DNA of 64,000 nucleotides from Huaxiibacter chinensis (GCF_022171985.1 NZ_JAJVHF010000001.1:682001-746000); one strand, 5' to 3'; numbered from the stretch's first letter, positions 10,305-19,385 are shown. Made by a program: numbers and translations. Notes: a model not told the origin generated them from the sequence alone.

Positions 10305-11123
10305 TTAAAGAATTTGATTGACCAGACGTCGCCGATAGTGCCCCGGCGTGACGGAAGTGATCTTTTTGAAGTGATTAATAAACAGGCCTGGACTGCTGAA
10401 ACCCGCGTCAAACGCAATATCCGTGACGGAGAAGTTGGTGGTTTCCAGCTGCTGCCTGGCATAGTTGATACGTATTTCGTTAATCAACTGGCCGGGCGTT
10501 TTTTGATAATAGCGATTCGTGGCTCTGGTCAGGTAAGACTGCGTTTTCCCTGATAGCCGAACCATATTTTCCAGCGCTTTCTCCGCAAACAACGCTTTAT
10601 TGTGCATCTGTCGAACTAACAGGGTAAGCCAGCCGGGAACCTCACTCTGCTCCTGCGCATTATCGTAGTGGCATAAACGGTTGACGATATAATAGGTTAA
10701 GAGCTTATTGAACTCGTCAAACTCACCAGGATAGGCGTTTAACGTTGCGAGCGTAGATTCGATATAGTTTAAAAAAGAACCCGTAACGGAATAACGTTGC
10801 GATGCCACAAAACACGATGGCAGCAGGGAAAGATAATGCTGGTCGAAATAGCGCTTGCCAATTCCCATATTAAGTATGCGGGTCACACCATAGTCATAAT
10901 AGGTCTGGTGATTTGACCCCACCGGAATGAAGACGAAATCACCTCGGGCCAGATCCACTCTTTTACCATTTATAATCTGACTGCAAATGCCATTCAAAAT
11001 GAGCGTAAATTCGTAATAATCATGCTCATGTAAGCCACTCCTGCTTTCCGTTTTATCCAGAATAAAGAAATAGAAATCTTTGCCCTTCAGAAACTGGCTC
11101 TCCTGTACGGTATGGCATTCCAT
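10305..11123 (-). CDS. AraC-family regulator, ChbR-like
   Basis: 272 residues. N-terminal cupin-like sensing domain ([30 protein letters not shown]) and C-terminal AraC DNA-binding domain ([57 protein letters not shown] region). Over its whole length it resembles ChbR, the chitobiose operon regulator of E. coli, but clearly as a paralogue. It lies 12 nt after the stop of a PTS IIC gene on the same strand, so it probably controls that gene. Its ligand is unknown. The pair is absent from the K-12 galM-gpmA junction and the DNA is visibly more AT-rich than gal and gpmA, which suggests acquisition. Confidence 0.85.
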   Translation of the reverse strand: MECHTVQESQFLKGKDFYFFILDKTESRSGLHEHDYYEFTLILNGICSQIINGKRVDLARGDFVFIPVGSNHQTYYDYGVTRILNMGIGKRYFDQHYLSLLPSCFVASQRYSVTGSFLNYIESTLATLNAYPGEFDEFNKLLTYYIVNRLCHYDNAQEQSEVPGWLTLLVRQMHNKALFAEKALENMVRLSGKTQSYLTRATNRYYQKTPGQLINEIRINYARQQLETTNFSVTDIAFDAGFSSPGLFINHFKKITSVTPGHYRRRLVNQIL

Positions 11124-11135
11124 GATTGTTCCTCG

Positions 11136-12494
11136 TCAGAATTTTAACGCATTCGCGATCTCTTCTTCGCTCTCTTCTTTTTCTATTACGCTTTGTGCTT
11201 TGTTCGCGATAACGACAAACGGCAGATAGATAAATGTCGCCACGGACAGGTTAACCAGCGCGAGGAACAGCGCGGGTACGCTGCCGTTACTATTGAAAAA
11301 AGCTCCGAGCCCCGGCGGCATGGTCCATGGCGCGAAATTCGTGGATGGCGGAATAATATCCAGCGACCAGGCAGCCAGCGCAATGCCCGCGAGGATCGGC
11401 TGAATGACCACAAAGGGGATCATCAGCACCGGGTTCATTATGATCGGCAAGCCAAACAGAATAGGCTCATTAATATTGAATAACCCAGAGGGCAATGCCA
11501 TTTTCGCGACCTGGCGGTAGTCAGCGCGGCGCGAGGCAATGAATATCGCAAAAATCAGTCCAAGGGTTGCCCCTGTCCCACCCAGATAAACGTAGGATTC
11601 CAGCATCGGCCCGGTCCAGAAGTGGAAATTTTTCCCGGCCGCCAGCGCCGCCTCAATGGACCCATATTCCGTATACGTAGCCATGTTTTCCAGACCCCAG
11701 GGGCCAAGGATGCCGCTGTTTAAGGCAGTGAGCGCCAGTCCACCATGGACGCCAAAGAACCATAGTAAGGAATTAAAAATCACATAAGCCCAGCCCACAA
11801 CCCCGCCAAGCGACGCCAGCGGATTCGAGATGGAATTCATAATAACCTGGTGGAAGTGGGCGCCTGACAACGCGAGTGCCCAGGAGATCATTCCAGCGAT
11901 AAGCAGGATAATAAAGCCGGGGACAAGTGCGGTAAATGAACGAGACACAGACTCCGGTACGCTGTCGGGCAGCACCACAACCCATTTACGCCGAAGAATA
12001 AAGGTGACTGTCTCGGCCACGGCCAGGCCAATAATAATACCTGAGATAATATTTGCGCCGCCCAGCCAGTTCGCGCCAACGGCATTTATCTCCCCCACCC
12101 TGAATGGCGTGAGCGTCATAAAAGTGGCAATGGATAATAATCCTGCCGCCAGCGGATCCACTTTACGTTCTTCAGCCAGTGCCATGCCGATAAAAAACGG
12201 CGTCATAAGAGACATAATCCCCAGCGTGCCGTTATACACGCTGTTGCCTGTCATTTTTAACCCATTGAACGTATTTATCGTCTCGGCATCCAGATGGATA
12301 CCTATTGACCAAAAAAATGACCCATTCTCAAAATTAAGCAATACATTATTAATTAGCACAAATATCGCCCCAACCAGGGTTAAGGGCATCAACCGAATAA
12401 ATCCGTTTTTTATCGCATTAACGTGTACTTGCTTTCCCAGCCTGATTGCCACAGGCAAAATCATGCGCTCCAGCGAACCGACAAAACCAGCCAT
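11136..12494 (-). CDS. PTS system EIIC component, lactose/cellobiose (Lac) family
   Basis: About 452 residues from the ATG at 12494, which has GAGGGTG 6-12 nt upstream; a GTG five codons earlier is possible. Many hydrophobic segments; the family features include a G-rich region with [18 protein letters not shown] and the [19 protein letters not shown] block near residue 330 that in this family contains the sugar-contacting Glu. It is therefore a membrane sugar permease of the CelB/ChbC type. No IIA, IIB or glycosidase gene is adjacent, so it must borrow soluble partners encoded elsewhere, or be a single-component remnant. Beta-glucoside-type sugars are the likely substrate class by family only. 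Confidence 0.85.
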   Translation of the reverse strand: MAGFVGSLERMILPVAIRLGKQVHVNAIKNGFIRLMPLTLVGAIFVLINNVLLNFENGSFFWSIGIHLDAETINTFNGLKMTGNSVYNGTLGIMSLMTPFFIGMALAEERKVDPLAAGLLSIATFMTLTPFRVGEINAVGANWLGGANIISGIIIGLAVAETVTFILRRKWVVVLPDSVPESVSRSFTALVPGFIILLIAGMISWALALSGAHFHQVIMNSISNPLASLGGVVGWAYVIFNSLLWFFGVHGGLALTALNSGILGPWGLENMATYTEYGSIEAALAAGKNFHFWTGPMLESYVYLGGTGATLGLIFAIFIASRRADYRQVAKMALPSGLFNINEPILFGLPIIMNPVLMIPFVVIQPILAGIALAAWSLDIIPPSTNFAPWTMPPGLGAFFNSNGSVPALFLALVNLSVATFIYLPFVVIANKAQSVIEKEESEEEIANALKF

Positions 12495-12831
12495 AAATGA
12501 CACCCTCACATTTTTAATGGGGAAATTAAGCTTTTATTCTTTAAAAGGACGTTGCTCATACATCAGCAGAATGGTGTTTAGCATAACTGAGCGGCCTTCT
12601 GGGCGATAACGAATGAGTATCGCAAATGGTGAATGGTTGACCTGTCGGGTTGATGGTTTTCACAAATTGCATAATTGTGCCGGGCGCTTTCTCTGTCCGC
12701 AGCAATTTTCGCCAAACGATCAACCAACATACATGTTTGAGCAACGACTGGTTTACAAGTGTCTTACATAGAGCGCAGATTTTCGCTATTGTATTGAATA
12801 AGCGTTGCTGCTGGCATGGTCAGGGCAATAT
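12495..12831. other. Intergenic region between the PTS IIC gene and gpmA
   Basis: About 340 bp holding the divergent promoters of the IIC gene (minus) and gpmA (plus). It is AT-rich. No convincing operator for the AraC-type regulator could be picked by eye; a near-palindrome CACAA-N9-TTGTG at about 12660-12678 is the only notable symmetry. Confidence 0.5.
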
Positions 12832-12850
12832 AATGAGAATTGTTATCATT
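12832..12850. promoter_or_regulatory. Fur-box-like site upstream of gpmA
   Basis: AATGAGAATTGTTATCATT matches most of the 19-bp Fur consensus with inverted symmetry, 23 bp before the gpmA ATG. E. coli gpmA has been reported to be iron/Fur regulated, which supports the reading. Confidence 0.6.
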
Positions 12851-12873
12851 CGATAAAGCTTGAGGAGTAAAAT

Positions 12874-13626
12874 ATGGCTGTAACTAAGCTGGTTCTGGTG
12901 CGCCACGGCGAAAGTCAGTGGAACAACGAAAACCGCTTCACCGGTTGGTACGACGTTGACCTGTCCGAGAAAGGCGTAAGCGAAGCAAAAGCAGCAGGTA
13001 AGCTGCTGAAAGATGAAGGCTTCAGCTTTGATTTTGCTTATACCTCTGTGCTGAAACGTGCCATCCACACCCTGTGGAACGTCCTGGACGAACTGGATCA
13101 AGCCTGGCTGCCGGTTGAGAAATCCTGGAAACTGAACGAGCGTCACTATGGTGCGCTGCAGGGCCTGAACAAAGCCGAAACCGCTGAGAAATACGGCGAC
13201 GAGCAGGTTAAGCAGTGGCGTCGCGGCTTCGCGGTCACCCCACCAGAGCTGACCAAAGATGATGAGCGCTATCCGGGCCACGATCCACGCTACGCAAAAC
13301 TGACCGATGCAGAGCTGCCACAGACTGAAAGCCTGGCGCTGACCATCGACCGCGTGGTGCCATACTGGAACGAAACCATCCTGCCACGCATTAAAAGCGG
13401 TGAGCGCGTTATCGTCGCTGCCCACGGTAACTCCCTGCGTGCGCTGGTGAAGTTCCTGGATAACATGAGCGAAGAAGAGATCCTCGAACTGAACATCCCA
13501 ACGGGCGTTCCGCTGGTGTATGAATTCGACGAAAACTTCAAGCCATTGAAACGTTACTATCTGGGCAATGCAGACGAAATCGCGGCGAAAGCGGCTGCCG
13601 TAGCAAACCAGGGTAAAGCGAAGTAA
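12874..13626 (+). CDS. gpmA: 2,3-bisphosphoglycerate-dependent phosphoglycerate mutase GpmA
   Basis: 250 residues, the E. coli length. Phosphoglycerate mutase signature [10 protein letters not shown] with the phospho-histidine at residue 11, catalytic Glu in [11 protein letters not shown] and second His in AAHGNSLRA. Interconverts 3- and 2-phosphoglycerate in glycolysis. GAGGAG lies before the ATG. Codon use is strongly biased, as expected for an abundant protein. A terminator follows. Confidence 0.98.
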   Translation: MAVTKLVLVRHGESQWNNENRFTGWYDVDLSEKGVSEAKAAGKLLKDEGFSFDFAYTSVLKRAIHTLWNVLDELDQAWLPVEKSWKLNERHYGALQGLNKAETAEKYGDEQVKQWRRGFAVTPPELTKDDERYPGHDPRYAKLTDAELPQTESLALTIDRVVPYWNETILPRIKSGERVIVAAHGNSLRALVKFLDNMSEEEILELNIPTGVPLVYEFDENFKPLKRYYLGNADEIAAKAAAVANQGKAK

Positions 13627-13640
13627 TTTTCGCAGACGTA

Positions 13641-13671
13641 AAAAAAGCGTGGAGCCTCCACGCTTTTTTTT
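13641..13671. terminator. Bidirectional terminator between gpmA and aroG
   Basis: GCGTGGA/TCCACGC stem with a 3-base loop, preceded by six A and followed by eight T residues, so it can end transcripts of both converging genes. Confidence 0.9.
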
Positions 13672-13685
13672 GGCCTTGCTGAGCG

Positions 13686-14738
13686 TTAGCCGCGACGGGC
13701 TTTTACCGCCCCGGCAAGCTGGCGCAGGATCGCATCGGTATCTTCCCAGCCAATGCAGGCATCCGTAACGCTTTTGCCGTAAACCAGCGGTTCACCGCCT
13801 TCGAGACTTTGATTTCCCTCCACCAGGTGGCTTTCAATCATCACCCCGATAATCGCTTTTTCACCGTTCGCCATCTGCTGACAGACGTCGGTACCCACGT
13901 CCATCTGCTTTTTGAACTGCTTGCTGGAGTTCGCATGGCTGAAATCGATCATCACGTTAGGCGTCAGACCCGCTTTTTCCAGCCCGGACTTCACCTCAGC
14001 CACATGCTGTGCGCTGTAATTAGGCTCTTTACCACCGCGCAAAATGATATGGCAGTCGCCGTTTCCGCTGGTGTTAACGATGGCAGAATGTCCCCATTTG
14101 GTGACGGAAAGGAAGCAGTGCGGCGCCCCCGCAGCATTGATCGCATCGATGGCGACCTTAATGGTGCCGTCAGTGCCGTTCTTAAATCCAACCGGGCAGG
14201 AGAGACCGGACGCCAGCTCACGGTGAACCTGTGATTCCGTTGTCCGTGCGCCGATGGCGCCCCAGCTCATTAAATCCGCCAGATACTGCGGCGTAATCAT
14301 ATCCAGAAATTCACCCGCAGCCGGTAAACCGCTGTCGTTGATTTCCAGAAGCAGCTTGCGCGCAATACGCAGACCGTCGTTGATCTGGAAGCTGTTATCC
14401 ATATGAGGGTCGTTGATCAGCCCTTTCCAGCCCACCGTCGTACGCGGTTTTTCAAAATAGACGCGCATAACAATTTCCAGCTCGTCTTTCAGCGCTTCGC
14501 GCAGCGTCAGCAAACGAGATGCATACTCTTTTGCCGCGGCAGGATCGTGAATGGAACAAGGGCCAATCACCACCAGAAGACGATCGTCGCCGCCTTGCAG
14601 GATCTTATGGATCGCTTTGCGGGCGTGAGAAACCGTATTTGCCGCGTTTTCAGTAGCAGGGAATTTTTCAAGGAGTGCGACGGGAGGTAATAACTCGTTG
14701 ATCTCTTTAATGCGTAAATCGTCGTTCTGATAATTCAT
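13686..14738 (-). CDS. aroG: Phe-sensitive DAHP synthase AroG
   Basis: 350 residues, the length of E. coli AroG. Class I DAHP synthase: LLVVIGPCSIHD, KPRTTVGWKGLINDP and late metal-site residues in MIDFSHANSSKQ. Condenses phosphoenolpyruvate and erythrose-4-phosphate, the first step of aromatic amino acid synthesis. The N-terminal segment matches the Phe-inhibited isoenzyme rather than AroF or AroH (by remembered similarity). A TyrR box lies about 70 bp upstream. Confidence 0.95.
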   Translation of the reverse strand: MNYQNDDLRIKEINELLPPVALLEKFPATENAANTVSHARKAIHKILQGGDDRLLVVIGPCSIHDPAAAKEYASRLLTLREALKDELEIVMRVYFEKPRTTVGWKGLINDPHMDNSFQINDGLRIARKLLLEINDSGLPAAGEFLDMITPQYLADLMSWGAIGARTTESQVHRELASGLSCPVGFKNGTDGTIKVAIDAINAAGAPHCFLSVTKWGHSAIVNTSGNGDCHIILRGGKEPNYSAQHVAEVKSGLEKAGLTPNVMIDFSHANSSKQFKKQMDVGTDVCQQMANGEKAIIGVMIESHLVEGNQSLEGGEPLVYGKSVTDACIGWEDTDAILRQLAGAVKARRG

Positions 14739-14808
14739 TTTCTTTCCAGCTCTGCCATATCTTTCATCATGAATGCAATCCCTCCAATCTATCTCGTCAT
14801 TCGCGAAG

Positions 14809-14826
14809 TGTAAACGGGCTTTTACA
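14809..14826. promoter_or_regulatory. TyrR box of aroG
   Basis: TGTAAA-N6-TTTACA, a perfect match to the TyrR strong-box consensus. The symmetry extends to 10-bp arms (14805-14830). Position fits repression of aroG by TyrR. Confidence 0.85.
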
Positions 14827-15042
14827 CTTCACACGGATAATTCCTGGAAATAGGTTAATAAACGTCACAAAGTAGCGAAAAACGAGAGGTAATCTACACT
14901 TTTTAACTGTAACGACTGAGATTTATCTTTTAGACATGATTCCATCCTGCCACAGCAACATAGGGCGGAATCTTTGACCACTCAATGACGTGCACTGTTG
15001 GAAAGTTATCCAGCAAATAACGACCAGAACAGGAGCAGCATA

Positions 15043-15423
15043 ATGAAAATGACCAAACTCGCGACCCTTTTCCTGACAGCGACACTCACCATGGCCAGCG
15101 GCGCAGCACTTGCCGCAGAAACGGGCTCTTCAGATGGTACAGGTCAGGCAAACGCCGCAGCTGAAGCCGGTCAGGTGGCCCCTGATGCAAAGCAGAATAT
15201 TGCCCCTAATGGCGTTAACAATAACGACATTAATAACGGCAGCACCAATACCGGTGGCACCATGATGAATTCGAATGGAACGGATTCCGGCACCATGAAT
15301 CATGACAACATGACCAAGGACGAAATGCATAAAAACTCTATGTGTAAAGACGGTAAATGTCCCGATACCAGCAAAAAAGTCGGTGACGATGCCAACACCA
15401 AAACAGACGGCACCACGCAGTAA
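15043..15423 (+). CDS. ybgS: YbgS, homeobox-like small periplasmic protein
   Basis: 126 residues, matching E. coli YbgS in length and sequence. A clear signal peptide ([25 protein letters not shown]) is followed by a low-complexity region rich in Asn, Gly, Thr and Asp, and a short Cys pair (CKDGKC) near the C terminus. The ATG at 15043 with AGGAGCAGCATA upstream is preferred over one 15 codons earlier. Function is not established. Confidence 0.92.
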   Translation: MKMTKLATLFLTATLTMASGAALAAETGSSDGTGQANAAAEAGQVAPDAKQNIAPNGVNNNDINNGSTNTGGTMMNSNGTDSGTMNHDNMTKDEMHKNSMCKDGKCPDTSKKVGDDANTKTDGTTQ

Positions 15424-15446
15424 TAGAGCCTGATGTCTGAATCAAG

Positions 15447-15476
15447 AAGGAGAGCGCAAGCTCTCCTTTCTTTTTT
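15447..15476 (+). terminator. Terminator after ybgS
   Basis: AAGGAGAG/CTCTCCTT stem with loop cgcaag, then a T-rich stretch (TTCTTTTTT), 24 nt past the stop. Confidence 0.85.
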
Positions 15477-15529
15477 GGGCAAAATGTTAAAGACTCTAAG
15501 CTCACAGGGATAACGGAGCAGAACTACCC

Positions 15530-16462
15530 ATGGCGCACTCTCACTCACCCGCCTCTGGCGACGATAACGCTAAACGACTCATGCTGGCTTTCGGCGTCAC
15601 CGCCCTCTTTATGGTTATTGAGGTCATTGGCGGACTGGTGTCGGGTTCACTGGCGTTGTTGGCTGACGCCGGACATATGCTGACGGATGCGGCTGCGCTC
15701 CTTTTCGCATTGATGGCGGTACACTTTGCACGTCGCCCACCGAATACGCGTCATACGTTTGGCTGGCTGAGACTCACCACCCTTGCCGCCTTCGTTAATG
15801 CCATCGCCCTGGTGGTGATCACGATTTTAATTGTCTGGGAAGCCTTTCAGCGATTCTCCCACCCGCAACCTGTCGCCGGGGCGACCATGATGGCCATTGC
15901 CGTCGCGGGTCTGGTGGCGAACATCTTATCATTCTGGATTTTGCACCGCGGCAGTGCGGAGCAAAACCTGAACGTGCGTGCCGCCGCGCTGCACGTGCTG
16001 GGCGACCTTCTTGGGTCTGTGGGCGCTATTGTCGCGGCGCTGGTCATCCTCTATACCGGCTGGACGCCCGTCGACCCGATACTGTCGGTACTGGTTTCCT
16101 GCCTGGTCTTACGCAGCGCATGGCGGCTGTTAAAAGAGAGTGTGAATGAGTTACTGGAGGGTGCACCGGTCTCGCTGAATATTCCTCAGCTGAAACGCGA
16201 TCTTTGTCGTTCCGTGCCGGAAGTGCGGAATGTGCACCACGTTCACGTCTGGCAGGTGGGCGAAAAACCGGTTATGACTTTGCATGTGCAGGTTGTGCCG
16301 CCCCACGATCATGACGCCCTTCTGGGTCGAATCCAGCATTTTCTCGCGCATCATTATGAGATTGGTCATGCGACGATCCAGATGGAGTATCAGCCCTGCA
16401 ATGGGCCGGACTGCCACCTCAATGAGACGCAGCCCGGCCACACGCACCATCACCATCATTAA
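15530..16462 (+). CDS. zitB: Zinc efflux transporter ZitB (cation diffusion facilitator)
   Basis: 310 residues. Histidine-rich N terminus (MAHSHS) and C terminus ending in a run of His; six membrane segments; CDF metal site [12 protein letters not shown] in helix 2 and [12 protein letters not shown] in helix 5. The C-terminal cytosolic domain ([11 protein letters not shown]) is of the CDF dimerisation type. Exports Zn from the cytosol. The stop overlaps the stop of pnuC on the other strand. Confidence 0.95.
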   Translation: MAHSHSPASGDDNAKRLMLAFGVTALFMVIEVIGGLVSGSLALLADAGHMLTDAAALLFALMAVHFARRPPNTRHTFGWLRLTTLAAFVNAIALVVITILIVWEAFQRFSHPQPVAGATMMAIAVAGLVANILSFWILHRGSAEQNLNVRAAALHVLGDLLGSVGAIVAALVILYTGWTPVDPILSVLVSCLVLRSAWRLLKESVNELLEGAPVSLNIPQLKRDLCRSVPEVRNVHHVHVWQVGEKPVMTLHVQVVPPHDHDALLGRIQHFLAHHYEIGHATIQMEYQPCNGPDCHLNETQPGHTHHHHH

Positions 16463-17178
16463 CGTGCCAGCGCGCGGGAGCCTCTCTCACGCGCGCTCTT
16501 GATCCACATCCGGCTACCGTTCAGCGCAATGAAGGTGAGCAGCAGATACTCCAGCGACATGGCGTAAACGCCCTGACGCGCAAAGATCACTACGCTTATC
16601 ACGTTGATAATGACCCACAGGAGCCAGTTTTCAACGTATTTACGCGTCATCAGGATCATCGCTGCAATCGACAGCACCATCATGCAGGAATCCCAGAACG
16701 GAAACGCGTCCGGCTGTAGTTCAGGTTGGGTGACATTCAGGCCAAGTGAACTCATCACCATGACCGCGATACGGGTCAGATAAGCGAAAACCGGATTGAT
16801 ATAGACGGTCATCAGGCCGATGGCGACCACGCAGGCCACGAGCCAGGCGATGGCTTTCGGCAAGGGTAGCCAGCGAATTTGCAGCTCGGCTTCCTGCTGG
16901 CTGTTTTGCCTTGACCAGGCATACCAGCCGTAAATATTGGCGGCAAAGAAAAACAGCTGTAACAGCAGGCTGGCATACAGCTGGATCTGGAAAAAGATGA
17001 TGGCGAAGAGCGTGACGTTAATCAGCCCAAACGCATAGTTGCTTATCTTTTCAAGGCTTGCCAGCCAGATGCAGAGCAGGCCCGCCAGAGTGCCGATTGC
17101 TTCAATCCATGAGAGATCGTAGCCACCGGTGCCAATCGGGATATGAACCAGGATGTTCTGCGTGCTAAAAAAATCCAT
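16459..17178 (-). CDS. pnuC: Nicotinamide riboside transporter PnuC
   Basis: 239 residues from the ATG at 17178, the E. coli length; an open frame extends 15 codons upstream into the gap after nadA. Seven or eight hydrophobic segments; PnuC-family features include [18 protein letters not shown] and NIYGWYAW. Imports nicotinamide riboside for NAD synthesis. It follows nadA by 22 nt, forming the nadA-pnuC operon under NadR. Confidence 0.96.
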   Translation of the reverse strand: MDFFSTQNILVHIPIGTGGYDLSWIEAIGTLAGLLCIWLASLEKISNYAFGLINVTLFAIIFFQIQLYASLLLQLFFFAANIYGWYAWSRQNSQQEAELQIRWLPLPKAIAWLVACVVAIGLMTVYINPVFAYLTRIAVMVMSSLGLNVTQPELQPDAFPFWDSCMMVLSIAAMILMTRKYVENWLLWVIINVISVVIFARQGVYAMSLEYLLLTFIALNGSRMWIKSARERGSRALAR

Positions 17179-17200
17179 CTCTTCCTCAAAAATTAGTGAT

Positions 17201-18244
17201 TTATGAACGAAGTGTAGCCGCAAAATCCAGCATGCGGTTAAGCGGAATCAGCGCGCCTTCACGCAGTGCCGCATCAACATGGATTTCATGCGCCGCTCCG
17301 CCGTTTTCTAACCCTTCTGCAATGGCTTTCAGGCCGTTCATTGCCATCCACGGGCAGTGCGCGCAGCTGCGGCATGTCGCCCCTTCTCCAGCGGTGGGCG
17401 CTTCAAGCAACTCTTTCTCCGGCACGGCCTGCTGCATTTTATAAAAAATGCCGCGGTCGGTGGCCACGATCAGCTGTTGATGTGGCAGAGTTTGCGCGGC
17501 GTGGATGAGCTGACTGGTCGATCCTACCGCATCAGCCAGGTTGACCACGGATTGTGGAGACTCCGGATGCACCAGAATGGCCGCTTCCGGATAGAGCGCC
17601 TTCATGCGCATCAGCCCTTGCGTTTTAAATTCATCATGCACGATGCAGGCCCCCTGCCAGCAAAGTACGTCTGCGCCAGTTTGCTTTTGCACATAGCCAC
17701 CAAGATGTTTATCCGGTGCCCAGATAATTTTCTGGCCCAGGCTATCAAGATGCTCAATCAGTTCAACCGCAATACTGGAGGTGACCACCCAGTCGGCCCG
17801 CGCTTTCACCGCAGCGGAGGTATTGGCGTAGACCACCACGGTACGATCCGGATGGGCATCGCAAAACGCGGTGAACTCGTCAATCGGACACCCTAAATCG
17901 AGTGAGCACTCGGCGTTAAGGGTTGGCATCAGAATCGTTTTTTCCGGGCTTAAGATTTTAGCCGTTTCGCCCATAAAGCGAACGCCCGCAACCAGCAGCG
18001 TTGACGCCGGATGCTTTGCACCGAACCGCGCCATTTCAAGCGAGTCAGAAATACATCCGCCCGTCTCTTCGGCAAGCTGTTGAATTTCTGGATCGGTGTA
18101 ATAATGCGCGACCATAACCGCATCGCGCTCTTTCAGTAATCGCTTGATTTTCTGACGATAAAATTGTTTCTCGTCCGCCGTCAAGGGAACCGGCTTTGGC
18201 GGGAAAGGATAGATTGCGGCTTCAGGGTCGAACATCACGCTCAT
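17201..18244 (-). CDS. nadA: Quinolinate synthase NadA
   Basis: 347 residues from the ATG at 18244. Conserved [12 protein letters not shown] near the start and three iron-sulfur ligands: Cys in [10 protein letters not shown], in [10 protein letters not shown] and in [10 protein letters not shown]. Makes quinolinate from iminoaspartate and dihydroxyacetone phosphate, using a [4Fe-4S] cluster. First gene of nadA-pnuC; a NadR-like box lies upstream. Confidence 0.97.
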   Translation of the reverse strand: MSVMFDPEAAIYPFPPKPVPLTADEKQFYRQKIKRLLKERDAVMVAHYYTDPEIQQLAEETGGCISDSLEMARFGAKHPASTLLVAGVRFMGETAKILSPEKTILMPTLNAECSLDLGCPIDEFTAFCDAHPDRTVVVYANTSAAVKARADWVVTSSIAVELIEHLDSLGQKIIWAPDKHLGGYVQKQTGADVLCWQGACIVHDEFKTQGLMRMKALYPEAAILVHPESPQSVVNLADAVGSTSQLIHAAQTLPHQQLIVATDRGIFYKMQQAVPEKELLEAPTAGEGATCRSCAHCPWMAMNGLKAIAEGLENGGAAHEIHVDAALREGALIPLNRMLDFAATLRS

Positions 18245-18316
18245 CGTCATATCTCGTTTTACAGGCTTAACAATAATCTCTGTCTTACCTAAAGCAACCG
18301 CAAGACGGGCTGAATA

Positions 18317-18334
18317 TGTTTTGTATACTAAACA
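18317..18334. promoter_or_regulatory. NadR operator-like box upstream of nadA
   Basis: TGTTTT-N6-TAAACA matches the NadR palindrome TGTTTA-N6-TAAACA at 11 of 12 positions and lies 73 bp upstream of the nadA start. NadR would repress nadA-pnuC when NAD is high. Confidence 0.7.
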
Positions 18335-18425
18335 AGATAGCGAATTTGTGAGGAAATGTCATCGGAATTACGCGTACTGCGTTTGCAGATGGCACTTCGC
18401 AAATCGACATTTGAAGGCTACTATC

Positions 18426-18508
18426 GCTGCAGGTTCGAATCGTTTATATCGCAGAAAGCAAAAAGGCGCCTTTAGGGCGCCTTTTTACATTAGTGGGTCG
18501 TGCAGGAT
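18426..18508. repeat. 83-bp direct repeat, copy 1 (terminator plus tRNA-Lys 3' tail)
   Basis: This segment matches 18581-18663 with no gaps and about four mismatches, offset 155 bp. It holds a GGTTCGAATC motif, a terminator stem and 18 bases equal (one mismatch) to the 3' end of tRNA-Lys. It shows that a block ending in a tRNA gene was duplicated here. Confidence 0.85.
18460..18486 (-). terminator. Second, distal terminator of the tRNA operon
   Basis: AAAAAGGCGCC / GGCGCCTTTTT with a short loop; duplicate of the terminator at 18615-18641. Confidence 0.8.
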
Positions 18509-18580
18509 GACTCGCTTCGCTCGCCCTTCGGGCCGTCGCCGCAAGCGGCTCCGGTGCCTCACTGCGTTCGGCTCAAACCT
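18491..18580 (-). repeat. Truncated tRNA-Lys 3' tail joined to a hairpin-rich repeat (position of E. coli lysQ)
   Basis: Positions 18491-18508 are the last 18 bases of tRNA-Lys (minus strand), but with CCA changed to CTA. Beyond this the tRNA sequence is replaced by a GC-rich stretch with nested small hairpins (CTCGCTTCGCTCG, GCCCTTCGGGC, GCCGCAAGCGGC). The same type of sequence follows another tail at 18866. Not a functional tRNA. Confidence 0.75.
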
Positions 18581-18663
18581 GCTGCAGATTCGAATCGTTT
18601 ATACCGCAGAGAGCAAAAAGGCGCCTTTAGGGCGCCTTTTTACATTGGTGGGTCGTGCAGGAT
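18581..18663. repeat. 83-bp direct repeat, copy 2
   Basis: Partner of 18426-18508. In this copy the tRNA end continues into a complete tRNA-Lys gene (18646-18721). Confidence 0.85.
18615..18641 (-). terminator. Terminator of the tRNA-Lys/Val operon
   Basis: Stem AAAAAGGCGCC / GGCGCCTTTTT ending 4 nt beyond the last complete tRNA-Lys; U run on the minus strand. Confidence 0.85.
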
Positions 18664-18721
18664 TCGAACCTGCGACCAATTGATTAAAAGTCAACTGCTC
18701 TACCAACTGAGCTAACGACCC
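18646..18721 (-). tRNA. lysZ: tRNA-Lys (UUU)
   Basis: 76 nt including encoded CCA. Minus-strand sequence begins GGGTCGTTAGCTCAGTTGG, has anticodon TTT in the loop CTTTTAA, T arm GGTTCGAATCC and ends CACGACCCACCA. Identical to the three other tRNA-Lys genes here. The symbol follows the order in E. coli and is tentative. Confidence 0.95.
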
Positions 18722-18749
18722 CTTTCGGGATGAACTTCTTTTTTCAGGC

Positions 18750-18825
18750 TGGTGGGTCGTGCAGGATTCGAACCTGCGACCAATTGATTAAAAGTCAACT
18801 GCTCTACCAACTGAGCTAACGACCC
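18750..18825 (-). tRNA. lysY: tRNA-Lys (UUU)
   Basis: Complete 76-nt copy identical to the other tRNA-Lys genes, anticodon TTT, CCA encoded; 28 nt upstream of the next tRNA-Lys. Symbol assigned by position only. Confidence 0.95.
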
Positions 18826-18865
18826 TCTCGGGTACGCCTGAAAATTTACTCTGTACCAATATAAC

Positions 18866-18932
18866 TGGTGGGTCGTGCAGGATGACTCGGCTTCGCCTCG
18901 CCCTACGGGCCGTTGCTGATGCAACGTTATCC
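18866..18932 (-). repeat. Truncated tRNA-Lys 3' tail joined to a hairpin-rich repeat (position of E. coli valZ)
   Basis: Positions 18866-18883 equal the last 18 bases of tRNA-Lys, including CCA. Then follows GC-rich sequence with small hairpins (GGCTTCGCC, GCCCTACGGGC, GTTGCTGATGCAAC), related to that at 18509. E. coli has valZ at this place. Not a functional tRNA. Confidence 0.75.
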
Positions 18933-18965
18933 TTCACGTTTAATATCTGAGTAAGACATTAAAAT

Positions 18966-19041
18966 TGGTGGGTCGTGCAGGATTCGAACCTGCGACCAAT
19001 TGATTAAAAGTCAACTGCTCTACCAACTGAGCTAACGACCC
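18966..19041 (-). tRNA. lysW: tRNA-Lys (UUU)
   Basis: Complete 76-nt copy, anticodon TTT, CCA encoded; only 3 nt separate it from the tRNA-Val upstream, so processing from a common transcript is expected. Symbol by position. Confidence 0.95.
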
Positions 19042-19044
19042 GAG

Positions 19045-19120
19045 TGGTGGGTGATGACGGGCTCGAACCGCCGACCCCCTCCGTGTAAAGGAGATGCTCT
19101 ACCAACTGAGCTAATCACCC
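19045..19120 (-). tRNA. valT: tRNA-Val (UAC)
   Basis: 76 nt, begins GGGTGATTAGCTCAG, anticodon TAC in CTTTACACG, T arm GGTTCGAGCCC, ends ATCACCCACCA. The only Val tRNA in the cluster; E. coli has two. Confidence 0.95.
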
Positions 19121-19147
19121 ACTCTGAACTACCGGAACTGCTTTTAG

Positions 19148-19223
19148 TGGTGGGTCGTGCAGGATTCGAACCTGCGACCAATTGATTAAAAGTCAACTGC
19201 TCTACCAACTGAGCTAACGACCC
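19148..19223 (-). tRNA. lysT: tRNA-Lys (UUU), first of the operon
   Basis: Complete 76-nt copy with encoded CCA and anticodon TTT. The promoter-like sequence at 19275-19302 lies upstream. Confidence 0.95.
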
Positions 19224-19274
19224 ACTATTTTTGCTGCTTTTGGGGTGTTTGATATCCCTTGGCAACGGCGGCAT

Positions 19275-19302
19275 ATATTACTGATTTAAGAATTCAGCGC
19301 AA
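19275..19302 (-). promoter_or_regulatory. Probable promoter of the tRNA-Lys/Val operon
   Basis: On the minus strand TTGCGC, 16 bp, TAATAT, then a GC-rich stretch (ATGCCGCCG) where the discriminator would be. A GC-rich discriminator is typical of stable RNA promoters under stringent control. Assigned by eye. Confidence 0.5.
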
Positions 19303-19385
19303 CAAAAATTTCGATACAGATCACTTAACTGCTTAGGAATCACGCAGCACGACCAGAAATAACGCGATTTCTGGTCATGCGATCG

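Noticed and set aside
18321-18715. Open frames across the tRNA region with GRAGFEPATN / SCRIRTCDQ-like ends
   Set aside because: These are translations of tRNA-Lys sequence and terminators, a well-known false protein type.
18646-19223. Regularly spaced near-identical repeats suggestive of a CRISPR array
   Set aside because: The repeats are complete 76-nt tRNA genes with cloverleaf arms and CCA; spacing is irregular.
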